Below are positions 1 to 8,434 of a stretch of 64,000 nucleotides of DNA, piece after piece (positions within the stretch are counted from its first letter, which is position 1; every line of letters begins with the position of its first letter). The notes below the pieces were generated by a model. The model searched no databases, was not told the DNA's origin, and saw only the letters and a program-made list of their open reading frames with translations. Position numbers and translations under genes: made by a program. Source of the DNA: Phycisphaerales bacterium UBA2421 (GTDB lineage: Bacteria; Planctomycetota; Phycisphaerae; Tepidisphaerales; Tepidisphaeraceae); NCBI GenBank assembly GCA_002343075.1, contig DDRH01000010.1, positions 140,070 through 204,069 on the forward strand. Direction: 5' to 3'.

Positions 1-3000
1 AGACTAGCGCGCCAGCCGATGGCTCGGGAACGCCCGTAGCGCGAGTTGTCACGCCGCCGACTATCCCGCCGATCGTCTGTCCGTCGCCCGCAAGCAGATC
101 GACCGTGGGACTCGCGCCGAGCAGGTTTACGCTCTCAATAAACGCAGCCGACCGCGCGCTGGCCATGGAGTTTGCCGTGCCCGATGCCGAGAACGACTGG
201 CCATCGACCGCCATCCCCGCAGCACCCAATGCCGAAAGGGAGACGCCGAAGTATTCAAACTGAGACGAAAGTTCCCCGCCGATGAGATTCTGATCGATAT
301 CGAGAATCGTGTCGGCGAGGCTCATTTGCTGCCACGACCCATCATACGCCCACAGTGACAGCGCAGCCTCAGGCAGGCCGAGGTGTTCTACCATCTGTTC
401 ATCATAGCGGACGAGCAGGCGAGTTGAATCGGATTCCAGGCCCGTGCGGTCAAACTTCCACAGGCCAACAAACACGGCGTCTGCGGGCGCGCCGAGCGCG
501 GTTGTAGCCGAGGGATCGTCGGGCGACAGAAGGGTGAGGCTTGCGGTACCTGCAGCCTTTACGCCGCTGAAGCCGAGCCGGACGCTGTTCACTAAGTCGG
601 GCACGCGATCATTGGCGCTTTCACCCCAGTTAAAATCGCCATCGGAGGGCACATGAATCGCCGGGAGCCGAAGCTGGCCGTTGCGCCGGGCATACAGGCC
701 GTGTGCGCCATCGGCTTCATTTTCGATGGTGTTGGTCACGCTCGCCACGCTGGACAGATCGAGCACGCGCGAACGGCCATATCCGTCGGCGATCAATCGA
801 CCATTGTTGATCAGTGGGCCGCGGAGGTCGATATCGCCCCAGCCGATCACTTCGCCCTGAGCACTTGGCACGGCGCGGATCACCAGCGGCGTACGCGATT
901 GGGGTGAGCCTTCGCTAAAATTGGCGCTTTCGCGGGCGTTGCCAAGTTGAAACACCCCATCGCCATTTAGCCCGACCACGATCGCGCTCTTGGTCACGTC
1001 GGCAGCGGCGACGGTGAATGCGCCGGCTGTGGAGTTATTGTATTGAAGCTGGCCCGATCGCGCGCCGGTCAGCGCACCACTTGCGTTGGTTGCTGGCGCG
1101 TCGTTAGATGCGAATGCGTCGAGGCCAGCATCAACCACGCGATCAAAAATCACCTTGCCTTCAATAGCCAGCAGGCGAGAGTTGGAATTGTCGGAAGTGC
1201 CGATGACGATTTTGTTGGTAACCGTTTCGCCGCCGGCTAGGGTGTAGTGACCATCGCCGCCGAGACCGACGAAGACCTTGTCGGCCTCGAGCCTGCCTCC
1301 GGTGTGGCGAACTGTCCCCCGGCTGCCGGGGTTGACCGCGACACGCACGCCGCCGGTGTCGCCCGAGCCGATGATTCTCGCCTCGCCACCCGACTGAGCA
1401 TACTCGCCGATGCCGGATACGCCGATGTTAAGTTCGCGCGCCGTGAGTCTGCCGGATTGCAGGCGATACAGGCCCTGGCTGGGTTGATCCAGTGCAAGCG
1501 AAACCGTGTCGGCGGTGTTCAGGCCGCCTTCCTGCGTGAAGGTCGCTGTGCCACTGACGCCGACGAGCTGCTTCTGAGCAAAAAGCTCGCCTCCGGCAAG
1601 ATCGTAACTGCCGCGCGAGCCTTCGGCGGCGGCGAGGGTGAGGCGCTGCGCCTCCACCCGGCCACCGGTCTGAACAAACTCGGCGTCGCCCGCATCGGCG
1701 ATGGCGAGATGGCGGGTGCGTAGTTCGCCGGAACTGACGCGGAATGTGCGAATTGCCTGGTTTTGGCTGTCGAGCAGGATGGCGCTGCGATCAAGCCGCC
1801 CGCCGTCCAGAGTGAAACTGCCCCTTGCGGCGTTAAACCGCGCATCAAGTGCCTGCGTACTCGATAGCGCCGGTCCGGCGGTGGCGAACGACTGCGGCGG
1901 CAAAGCTGCGTGCGCCGGCTTGCCGACGTTGTTGGCAACCGCATGGGTAGACCACGCAACCGGTGCGGCAAACGAAACGGACAAGGGCCGCGCGACGGCG
2001 GGGGCGAAATCGGTTGAGGGATAGAGTGCGAAAACCGGCGCGGCCTGCTGCAACAGCCGGGTCGATCGCCCGCCAAGCTCGCCGGCCGATGCGAAAATCT
2101 GTTCCGGGCCTTCCGGCAAGTTTGCGTGGGCGGCGTCAATTCCCAGCCGGTCGGCCGCGCGAACGCTGGCGAGCGATTGGGCCGGGGGCTTTGCGCGGAG
2201 AATCTGGTCGAGCTTGTTGACCGACGAATCACCAACGCGAATCGGCGAGCGCAGCCGCTCGATGAACGGCGAGAGCCAGCGCTTGGCATCGAGGAAGTTG
2301 CGAAACTCAAACCCGCCGTGACTGATCGTGCGCACCAACTGCCCCGCGCCCGCCACCGCAGCAGCACCGATGGCGACGGCGGCGGTGACGGCTTTAATCT
2401 TTGCCAGGATCGACGCGCGATGTGCGGCGTTCATTGCGCCAATCACATTGGTGGCCACATCGGCAGCCACCAGCGCGTGGCCGAACGAATAAGCCGCAGC
2501 CGCCGAGGTTGCTTTGCCGGCCAGGGTGTGCTGAATATACATCGGCACCAGCGCCCCCAACGCCGCTGTGAGCATGGTTCCACCGACGACGACGCCCTTT
2601 TTCTGCAGGTTATCCCCGAGCATTTTGCGCGCCCGGTGAAGTCGCACGCCAAGTGTGTTGGCCTTGATGCCAAGTTCCTTGCTCATTTCCTCGGGTTTCA
2701 ACCCGCCGAAATAATGCAGGATCAGCGGCATGCGATATTTTGCAGGCAGCCGGTCGATTTCATCGCGCAGGATTCCGCGAAGCTCGTCCATGCCGAGGTC
2801 GCGAGGGCCGTTGTTGGCTTCCCATCGGCTCACATTCAGATCATGGTGCTTCACTTCGCGTGCCGCGCGGCGTTTCTTGCTGCGCTTCATGTCAAGCGAC
2901 AACCGCTGGGCGACGCGTTGAAGCCACGGGCCAAGATATTGAATCTTTTGAGCGGTTTTAGACCGGACCGCGAGAGTGAGAAAGACGGCCTGTGTGGCGT

Positions 3001-3244
3001 CTTCGGCTTCGTGGGAATCTCGCGAGACTTGGTAGCACACGTTAAAAACCATTCCCGCGTAGCGGCGGACGATTTCTTCAAACGGGGCCTGATCGCCAGT
3101 GGCCTCAAAAAGTTCAAGAAGCTCATTGACGCTCTTGGTCGAAAGCACCGACTCCAGTGCAGCCGGCGCGAACCCCAGCCTTGACGCTTTGCCATTGGCA
3201 AAGCCGTTGCCACTCCGTTGAGACCCGCTCCCATTCAAACGCAA
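1..3244 (-). CDS. ECF sigma factor fused to a membrane-anchored PEP-CTERM surface protein (3' end beyond window)
   Basis: The reading frame is open on the minus strand from a stop at 3317-3319 down to base 1, giving about 1081 codons. No early ATG exists in frame. I chose the TTG at 3244, which has GGGGAG six bases upstream. Residues 44-118 look like sigma-70 region 2 (EDATQAVF) and 160-210 like region 4 (LPAKYRMPLILHYFGGLKPEEM). Hydrophobic segments lie at about 217-237 and 284-301. Beyond them are roughly 780 residues, including repeats of the type 'GxYxLxGGxL...VGxSGxxxxxQxGG' seen in PEP-CTERM surface proteins. The last codons read VPEPSAGALV at residues 1072-1081, matching the start of a PEP-CTERM sorting signal; its membrane helix and basic tail would lie outside the window. 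Sigma domains and PEP motif are read directly. Membrane anchoring and exosortase processing are inferred. The usual length of an ECF sigma factor is about 200 residues. Confidence 0.8.
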   Translation of the reverse strand, partial: MRLNGSGSQRSGNGFANGKASRLGFAPAALESVLSTKSVNELLELFEATGDQAPFEEIVRRYAGMVFNVCYQVSRDSHEAEDATQAVFLTLAVRSKTAQKIQYLGPWLQRVAQRLSLDMKRSKKRRAAREVKHHDLNVSRWEANNGPRDLGMDELRGILRDEIDRLPAKYRMPLILHYFGGLKPEEMSKELGIKANTLGVRLHRARKMLGDNLQKKGVVVGGTMLTAALGALVPMYIQHTLAGKATSAAAAYSFGHALVAADVATNVIGAMNAAHRASILAKIKAVTAAVAIGAAAVAGAGQLVRTISHGGFEFRNFLDAKRWLSPFIERLRSPIRVGDSSVNKLDQILRAKPPAQSLASVRAADRLGIDAAHANLPEGPEQIFASAGELGGRSTRLLQQAAPVFALYPSTDFAPAVARPLSVSFAAPVAWSTHAVANNVGKPAHAALPPQSFATAGPALSSTQALDARFNAARGSFTLDGGRLDRSAILLDSQNQAIRTFRVSSGELRTRHLAIADAGDAEFVQTGGRVEAQRLTLAAAEGSRGSYDLAGGELFAQKQLVGVSGTATFTQEGGLNTADTVSLALDQPSQGLYRLQSGRLTARELNIGVSGIGEYAQSGGEARIIGSGDTGGVRVAVNPGSRGTVRHTGGRLEADKVFVGLGGDGHYTLAGGETVTNKIVIGTSDNSNSRLLAIEGKVIFDRVVDAGLDAFASNDAPATNASGALTGARSGQLQYNNSTAGAFTVAAADVTKSAIVVGLNGDGVFQLGNARESANFSEGSPQSRTPLVIRAVPSAQGEVIGWGDIDLRGPLINNGRLIADGYGRSRVLDLSSVASVTNTIENEADGAHGLYARRNGQLRLPAIHVPSDGDFNWGESANDRVPDLVNSVRLGFSGVKAAGTASLTLLSPDDPSATTALGAPADAVFVGLWKFDRTGLESDSTRLLVRYDEQMVEHLGLPEAALSLWAYDGSWQQMSLADTILDIDQNLIGGELSSQFEYFGVSLSALGAAGMAVDGQSFSASGTANSMASARSAAFIESVNLLGASPTVDLLAGDGQTIGGIVGGVTTRATGVPEPSAGALV

Positions 3245-3636
3245 ATCCAACTCCCCGGTCGTTGTAAAGACGCCATGTGCTCCTGCGGCATTACAGCGAC
3301 GGTTAGAAATCCCGGATCACTAAAATTCTGCTGTCAAACTCCAGCTATTCTCGCCAATTTATTTCGCGCTTCCAATAGACCAAGCCTGGCGAATGCAGAT
3401 TCGCAGTCTCCAAACGCGCGGATTACAGGATTGTACACGGCGGCAACCCCTGGGGTTCAGAACAACGTCGCAAATTCGGCAAAATCAGGAAGAAATTCTC
3501 GAAATGTGAAGATAGGCAATTCGGCGAACTGCAGGCCCCGGCGGTGTCGGCGGACCTGACCCGAATTGCGGGACCGCAACGTGCGATCGCCGCGCCCAAA
3601 CTGCTTTCAGAACCCCTGAACGTTTGAAGCGGCCCG

Positions 3637-3651
3637 TGTTACGACGTAACA
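3637..3651. promoter_or_regulatory. Perfect palindrome upstream of sdhB (candidate operator)
   Basis: TGTTACG-A-CGTAACA is a perfect 7+1+7 inverted repeat whose end lies 16 bases before the sdhB ATG. That placement fits a repressor or redox-regulator site. No family was identified, and I saw no second copy in the window. The rest of the 420-base gap between the divergent sigma-fusion gene and sdhB (3250-3667) shows no gene. Confidence 0.4.
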
Positions 3652-3667
3652 TCGACCGGACAAGATT

Positions 3668-4441
3668 ATGATTGCTGCAAACACCCCAGAACGCACGGTA
3701 ACGATCCGCATTCAGCGCCAGGACGGGCCTGACAAACCCAGCCGATGGGAGGAGTTCGCCGTCCCGCATCGGGCGAACATGAACATCATCTCGTGCCTGC
3801 AATACATCGCCGCCAACCCCATTACCACCGAAGGCAAGGAAACGACCCCGCCGGTCTGGGATAGCGGGTGCTTGGAAGAGGTGTGCGGGGCCTGCACGAT
3901 GGTTATCAACGGCAAGGTGCGACAGAGTTGTTCGGCGCTGGTGGATAAAGTCAGCCCGAACGGAGCTCCCATCGAACTGACGCCGATGACCAAGTTTCCG
4001 CTCATTCGCGACCTATGGGTCGATCGCAGCCGCTTTTTTAACGACCTGAAGAAGGCCAAAGCGTGGGTTCCGATCGACGGTACCTACGATCTTGGGCCCG
4101 GCCCGGCGATCAGCCAGGCTACGCAAGAACAGATGTACCCGCTAACTCGTTGCATGACGTGTGGGTGCTGCCTCGAAGCCTGCCCTCAATACTCTCTCAC
4201 CAACAACTTCGCCGGTGCCGCGGTCATTAGCCAGGTGCGGTTGTTTAATGAGCACCCGATCGGCAAGGCCCTGAAAGACGAACGGCTCAAGGTGATGATG
4301 GGCCCCGGCGGGGTGAGTGAATGCGGGAAGGCCGGCAACTGCGTGGAAGTCTGCCCGAAAGATATTCCGCTGCTTGAAAGCATCGCCGTTGTTCAAAGAC
4401 AGGCGACTGTTCATGCGGTCAAGAGCTTTTTCGTCAAATGA
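3668..4441 (+). CDS. sdhB: Succinate dehydrogenase / fumarate reductase iron-sulfur subunit
   Basis: This 257-residue protein has the full cysteine pattern of SdhB/FrdB. C68, C73, C76 and C88 fit the plant-type [2Fe-2S] ligands. C162, C165, C168 and C172 (CMTCGCCLEACP), with C219, C225 and C229, supply the [4Fe-4S] and [3Fe-4S] ligands. It passes electrons from the SdhA flavin to quinone at the cytoplasmic face of the membrane (TCA cycle, complex II). Length is normal. The partner genes sdhC and sdhA are not adjacent: the upstream neighbour is divergent and the downstream one convergent, so the gene appears monocistronic here. A perfect palindrome directly upstream may control it. Confidence 0.93.
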   Translation: MIAANTPERTVTIRIQRQDGPDKPSRWEEFAVPHRANMNIISCLQYIAANPITTEGKETTPPVWDSGCLEEVCGACTMVINGKVRQSCSALVDKVSPNGAPIELTPMTKFPLIRDLWVDRSRFFNDLKKAKAWVPIDGTYDLGPGPAISQATQEQMYPLTRCMTCGCCLEACPQYSLTNNFAGAAVISQVRLFNEHPIGKALKDERLKVMMGPGGVSECGKAGNCVEVCPKDIPLLESIAVVQRQATVHAVKSFFVK

Positions 4442-4462
4442 GCCTCGGTCAGGCAGTGCCGC

Positions 4463-5704
4463 TCAGTTTACCCGAACATTCAGGGTCGCCGGCCGGTCAA
4501 TCTTAAACGGCAGCTCCACGAGCAGATTGCCCTGCCGCGTGCGGGCAAACGTTTCGACGAGGCGGCCCTCTAGCGTGACAAGCACGCTGCCATCGGGGAG
4601 GCCGGAAATCTCGATGATTGGCCGAGTGAGCGGAAGCGATTGCGGCGTCAGCAGCACGTCCACCCGAGGGGCGCTGGCGATGATCTGATATGCCCCGCGC
4701 GATTCATTGTAGCCATCATTGTTCGCATCGCCCGGCGAACGCCGATCGACCCGGCCCATCGCCTCGGGTACCGCAATCTCCGCTGGCGACTCGTGCGCGC
4801 CGGCTCCTTCGCTCTTTGCGCGCGGGGAAAGGGCGCGAAACTGGCCATCCCAATAGCTGCGTCCATCATGGTAGATCGTCAGTTCGCCGACTTCGCCGTT
4901 GGAGCTAAACCGCGCGCGCAGCGGGCCTGCCTCGTCCACTACAAAGCCGCCCGGCCGCGCGAGGACCGTATCGAGCGCCACCCGAAATTTTCCCGGGGAG
5001 TTGACCACCACTCCATACCCCCGGCGGTGAATCGACCACGGTTCATCCGTTGTGCTCTGGCCGACATAAAAGTGGTCGTTGTCGGTGAGCAGGACGTCGT
5101 CGAGCCAGACATCCGATCTGCCATCAATTGCAATCCGCAGTAGCGCCGGCGATGCGGCGGCGGGGAGCGAGGAGATATCCAGCCACAAGGACACCCACTC
5201 GCGCGGCCGAAGCAACATTGATTGCGAGTGCGAGGTGCCGTCGGCAAGTTCGAGCGTGAGGGTTGCCGAACAGGCCTTGTCCGCCCGTAGTGAACCGCCA
5301 AGCAGTGTCCAGTTGGCAGGGAACGCCCGTCCGACGAGCAGCGACGACAGTTTCACTTCAATCTCCGGCGTGCCCGCTCCGATGCGCAACGATGCCTGCC
5401 CCGTCTGCGCCACCGCGGGATCGATCTGCACCTTGCCGCGGGGGACACGGATGAACGCGTCGTCGGCGGACAGCTCAAAATTCAGCAGCACGCTGTACCG
5501 CTGGCCTTTCAAAGTCGGATCGACTTTTGCCACCTGCATCGATGGAAGCCTGCTCGCTGTCTCAAAATCGGCGCGCGGCGATTTCGAGCCGGGGGTGCGA
5601 GTACAGCCACCCAGCGCAATGACCAGCGATAACGCGATTAGCGGTGCAGACAGACCGAGATTGAAACCCTTTTGCCGCATGCGAAGTGTCCGAGCCCGAC
5701 GCAT
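4463..5704 (-). CDS. Putative lipoprotein of unknown function
   Basis: The 413-residue product starts with a basic N-terminus and a hydrophobic stretch ending in the lipobox-like LGGC (about residues 31-34), so it should be exported and lipidated. The mature part is mostly predicted beta-type sequence. A stretch around 'LRIAIDGRSDVWLDDVLL' resembles carbohydrate-binding-like or galactose-binding-like folds, but I cannot name a family. A shorter start at the internal Met (residue 9) is possible. It is convergent with sdhB, with only 21 bases between them. Confidence 0.7.
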   Translation of the reverse strand: MRRARTLRMRQKGFNLGLSAPLIALSLVIALGGCTRTPGSKSPRADFETASRLPSMQVAKVDPTLKGQRYSVLLNFELSADDAFIRVPRGKVQIDPAVAQTGQASLRIGAGTPEIEVKLSSLLVGRAFPANWTLLGGSLRADKACSATLTLELADGTSHSQSMLLRPREWVSLWLDISSLPAAASPALLRIAIDGRSDVWLDDVLLTDNDHFYVGQSTTDEPWSIHRRGYGVVVNSPGKFRVALDTVLARPGGFVVDEAGPLRARFSSNGEVGELTIYHDGRSYWDGQFRALSPRAKSEGAGAHESPAEIAVPEAMGRVDRRSPGDANNDGYNESRGAYQIIASAPRVDVLLTPQSLPLTRPIIEISGLPDGSVLVTLEGRLVETFARTRQGNLLVELPFKIDRPATLNVRVN

Positions 5705-5746
5705 GGCAGCATAAGCGCCCCCGATACGGATTCAATCGACAAAAGG

Positions 5747-6949
5747 TTATCGGCGTTCCGAATCGCGCGGCTTGAGATTGACGGAGATGTCGAGCGACTG
5801 TTGATCGCGCAAGACTCTTAGCACCGTGGGGCCGCGCTTCTCGGTCATGCTTGCCGCGAAGCTCGGCGGGTCGCCGACGGCTTCGCCGCCGAGCGTCAGA
5901 ATCAGGTCGCCCTCGCGCAGCCCGGCAGCGTCGGCAGCGGAGTTGTGAAGCACCTTCATCACCATCACCGCAGGCCTTGTACCGAGCGCGGGGTTCTCCC
6001 TGCGGGCCGGGTCGGCCGGGAAGACTTCCCGCAGAAACACACCGAGCACCGGCCGCGACGTTGCACCCTGCGTGATGATCTGTGTCACCACGGGTTCACA
6101 CCGCGCGGCATCAAGGAACTGCCCCTGTCGCAGGAACCCGGCAACCTCCCCGCGAACATTGATGACGATCCCGCTGTCCTGCTGCGATCCGGTCCACACC
6201 GTGAGCCGGCCCGCCTCGCCGGTGATGTTCAGGAACATCGTCAGTGCCCCATCGGCCGGGCGGCGGCCATTCATGGGCATGGCTCTTTCGCTGCTGGGCC
6301 GTTCGAGCTTGAGCACAGTGAGCGCAGTCTGGCGATCAGAGCCGACAAAAGTCGCCCCGCACACCGTCCCATCGCCGCAGGCGACGGTCAGGGGCTGATC
6401 GCCGATGGCTTCGCGTTCAATGTAGTAGGGAAGCAGGACGTGTCCGATCGAATCAACAACAACACCGATCGAGCGCGGGCTGACATCGATCACGGCGCGG
6501 TCTTCGCCGGTTTCGGTCACCATCTCAAATGCACCATCGCCACGCGGGACGAGCCGAAATGATCGTTCCGCGGGCTGGGTGGCCGGCTGGCGGGGGGTGA
6601 TGGTTGCGTCGATGTAGCGCTGGCTTGCCGTCTTTTCGAGATCGGCGGTGAGCTTGGTGTTGGCGGATTGGTCGAGGGAGAGATCCCATCGCTTGAGCGT
6701 GAAATCCTGGCCCATCAGGTTGAGTGCCCACTTCGGCGGGGGAAGATAAACGCGCACCAGCCCCACGCGGGTCTGCGCGTAGAGTGCTTCAGTTTCCGCG
6801 CTCAACTGTTCAAGCAGTGGCGACGCGGAGATCGTCGCGGCGGGGGCGTCTGCGGGAGCATCTGCGCGGGCAACGGACTGTACAGCGCAGATGACAGCGC
6901 AGGTGATGGCGCAGGCAGAGATTGTGAGGCAGATTGGCGTGCGCCGCAT
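5747..6949 (-). CDS. HtrA-like PDZ protein with degenerate protease domain
   Basis: The start at 6949 shares one base with the stop of the upstream anti-sigma gene (TAATG), which suggests translational coupling. A signal peptide (residues 1-30, ending ARADA) is followed by a trypsin-like fold: 'SIGVVVDSIGHVLLP', then 'VGSDRQTALTVLKL', then 'DSGIVINVRGEVAGF'. In active HtrA the first segment ends in the catalytic His (LTNNHV); here it is LLPYYI, and the GNSGGP serine loop is shortened. A C-terminal PDZ domain is clear (GLREGDLILTLGGEAVGD). I infer a periplasmic sensor or scaffold in the sigma/anti-sigma pathway rather than an active protease. The gene order resembles algU-mucA-...-mucD. Confidence 0.8.
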   Translation of the reverse strand: MRRTPICLTISACAITCAVICAVQSVARADAPADAPAATISASPLLEQLSAETEALYAQTRVGLVRVYLPPPKWALNLMGQDFTLKRWDLSLDQSANTKLTADLEKTASQRYIDATITPRQPATQPAERSFRLVPRGDGAFEMVTETGEDRAVIDVSPRSIGVVVDSIGHVLLPYYIEREAIGDQPLTVACGDGTVCGATFVGSDRQTALTVLKLERPSSERAMPMNGRRPADGALTMFLNITGEAGRLTVWTGSQQDSGIVINVRGEVAGFLRQGQFLDAARCEPVVTQIITQGATSRPVLGVFLREVFPADPARRENPALGTRPAVMVMKVLHNSAADAAGLREGDLILTLGGEAVGDPPSFAASMTEKRGPTVLRVLRDQQSLDISVNLKPRDSERR

Positions 6950-7641
6950 TAGAAGTCGTCTCCGATGAGTCGCACCCCGTTGGTTTGCACCTGCCGGTGT
7001 CTCTGCTGCCATTTCGCCACATCGTTGGTGAACTCGCGGGCTTCCTGCAAGGTGGAAAACCGGCGGGTCGTGACTACATTTCCAAACTGGTCACTGAGCG
7101 CGACATCATACCCGGCCGGGACGACCTGCCCGCCGACGGGCATCACACCCGCCATCCCCGCTGCGAGTGTGCGTTCGGGGATAAAACCAGTCGGCTGGTC
7201 GAGCATGCCCGGGTTCAAGGCTACGGGTTGAGACTGGGAAACGGGCGATACACCATTGATGGTAGTCCCGCGCAGGCCGTAGCCGGCAATCAATCCCACC
7301 GCCAGCACCGCGGCGACGCGCGAAAGCCCGCCGGCCCATTGGCTGACCCGCCCGAAGAGCGAAATCCCCGCCGCCGGTGTCGTCGTTTGCGACAGGGCGC
7401 GCGATTGCTGATGGAGCGCACCACGCACATACCACTGCAACTGCTGCGATTCGGTTTCGGTCGCTTCGAGCGACGCAAACGCCTCGGCACGAAGCGAACG
7501 ATATTCGCGCATCCGGGCAAGCTCGGCCGACATCCCGTCGTCGGTCTGCAGGCGAGCTTCAAGGCCGATCGCTTCGGCGTCGGTCAGATCGTTGTCGAGG
7601 TAACGATCGAGCAATTCAGTATCACGGTCAGAAAAATTCAT
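6949..7641 (-). CDS. Anti-sigma factor-like membrane protein
   Basis: The 230-residue product has an N-terminal acidic helical segment (residues 1-75, 'DRDTELLDRYLDNDLTDAEA') typical of anti-sigma factors. One transmembrane helix follows at about 115-132 (LSRVAAVLAVGLIAGYGL), then an extracytoplasmic tail. No HxxxCxxC zinc motif is seen, so it is not a ZAS-type anti-sigma. I start at the internal ATG (MNFSD), which fits the usual N-terminus better than the upstream Met. It lies between the ECF sigma gene and the PDZ gene in one operon. The role is inferred from topology and position. Confidence 0.75.
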   Translation of the reverse strand: MNFSDRDTELLDRYLDNDLTDAEAIGLEARLQTDDGMSAELARMREYRSLRAEAFASLEATETESQQLQWYVRGALHQQSRALSQTTTPAAGISLFGRVSQWAGGLSRVAAVLAVGLIAGYGLRGTTINGVSPVSQSQPVALNPGMLDQPTGFIPERTLAAGMAGVMPVGGQVVPAGYDVALSDQFGNVVTTRRFSTLQEAREFTNDVAKWQQRHRQVQTNGVRLIGDDF

Positions 7642-7732
7642 TGGCGTCCTCGTTCTCCACTCACACAATCCAGACTCGATCTACCCAAACGGGTGCATTT
7701 TCATCAGCAATATCAAGCAATAACATCTGCGG

Positions 7733-8284
7733 CTACATTCCGCGCGCCGCGCCCAGGTTGTTCTTTTCAACATACTCCCGCAACATCGACTCAATCTGCC
7801 TGCGGGCGCGGAAAATCCACGTCTTCACCTGCGGCACCGATGCATCCAGGCTCGATGCGATGTCGGCATACGACATATTCTCATACTCACACAACACCAA
7901 CGCGGCACGGAAGTGGTCGGGGAGTTTACCGATCGCTTCACGCACCCGCGAGACTGTTTCGTTCTCAATCATATTTGCCAGCGGTGTTTCTGTGCGGTCG
8001 GGCTGTTCATCGCCCACCACCTGCATACGCTTATGCCGCAGCAGCCGCAATGACTCATTGACCACCGCGCGTTTTAGCAAACCGCCCGGTTCACGCCAGT
8101 CATATCGTGCCCGGTGCTGCCAAAGGTTGGTCACCGCTTGCTGCACCACATCTTCAGGCGACGCACGGGTGCCGACGATTGCCCGCGCAATGGCCAGCAA
8201 CCGGCGCGATTGATTCGCGACGGCGCGTTCGAACAGATCAAGCGTCGGATCGGTGCCGTCGGCCATCATGCCTTCTTCTGTCAT
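7733..8284 (-). CDS. ECF-type RNA polymerase sigma factor
   Basis: Region 2 is visible near residues 20-75 (LFERAVANQSRRLLAIARAI, then EDVVQQAV) and region 4 near 125-172 (LPDHFRAALVLCEYENMSYADIA). The length of about 183 residues is normal for an ECF sigma factor. It should direct RNA polymerase to a stress regulon and be held inactive by the membrane protein encoded 92 bases downstream. Start choice is uncertain: ATGs at 8284, 8269 and 8266 are all possible, and AGAAGG lies just before the last two. Confidence 0.88.
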   Translation of the reverse strand: MTEEGMMADGTDPTLDLFERAVANQSRRLLAIARAIVGTRASPEDVVQQAVTNLWQHRARYDWREPGGLLKRAVVNESLRLLRHKRMQVVGDEQPDRTETPLANMIENETVSRVREAIGKLPDHFRAALVLCEYENMSYADIASSLDASVPQVKTWIFRARRQIESMLREYVEKNNLGAARGM

Positions 8285-8434
8285 AACGCGCCACCCGTCG
8301 GCGAGTTGCACTGTTTACACCCCGCCGCCGCAGTTGGCGCGACCGATAAAATCAGGAAAACCGGTATCCAATGCGACGAATCGCGGGTTTCTGGATAATA
8401 TCCCAGGTTAGGACGATTTTCCGGGAGTGTTTTA

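Noticed and set aside
1519..2367. 282-codon minus-strand open frame
   Set aside because: Same strand but different frame from the sigma-PEP-CTERM fusion; its product is a Arg/Ser/Pro-rich shadow without any domain.
2126..3184. 352-codon plus-strand open frame
   Set aside because: It lies antisense to the sigma-fusion gene, whose minus-strand frame shows recognisable sigma domains. No family in the plus-strand product.
7377..8213. 278-codon plus-strand open frame
   Set aside because: Covers the anti-sigma and sigma genes on the other strand, which are well supported.
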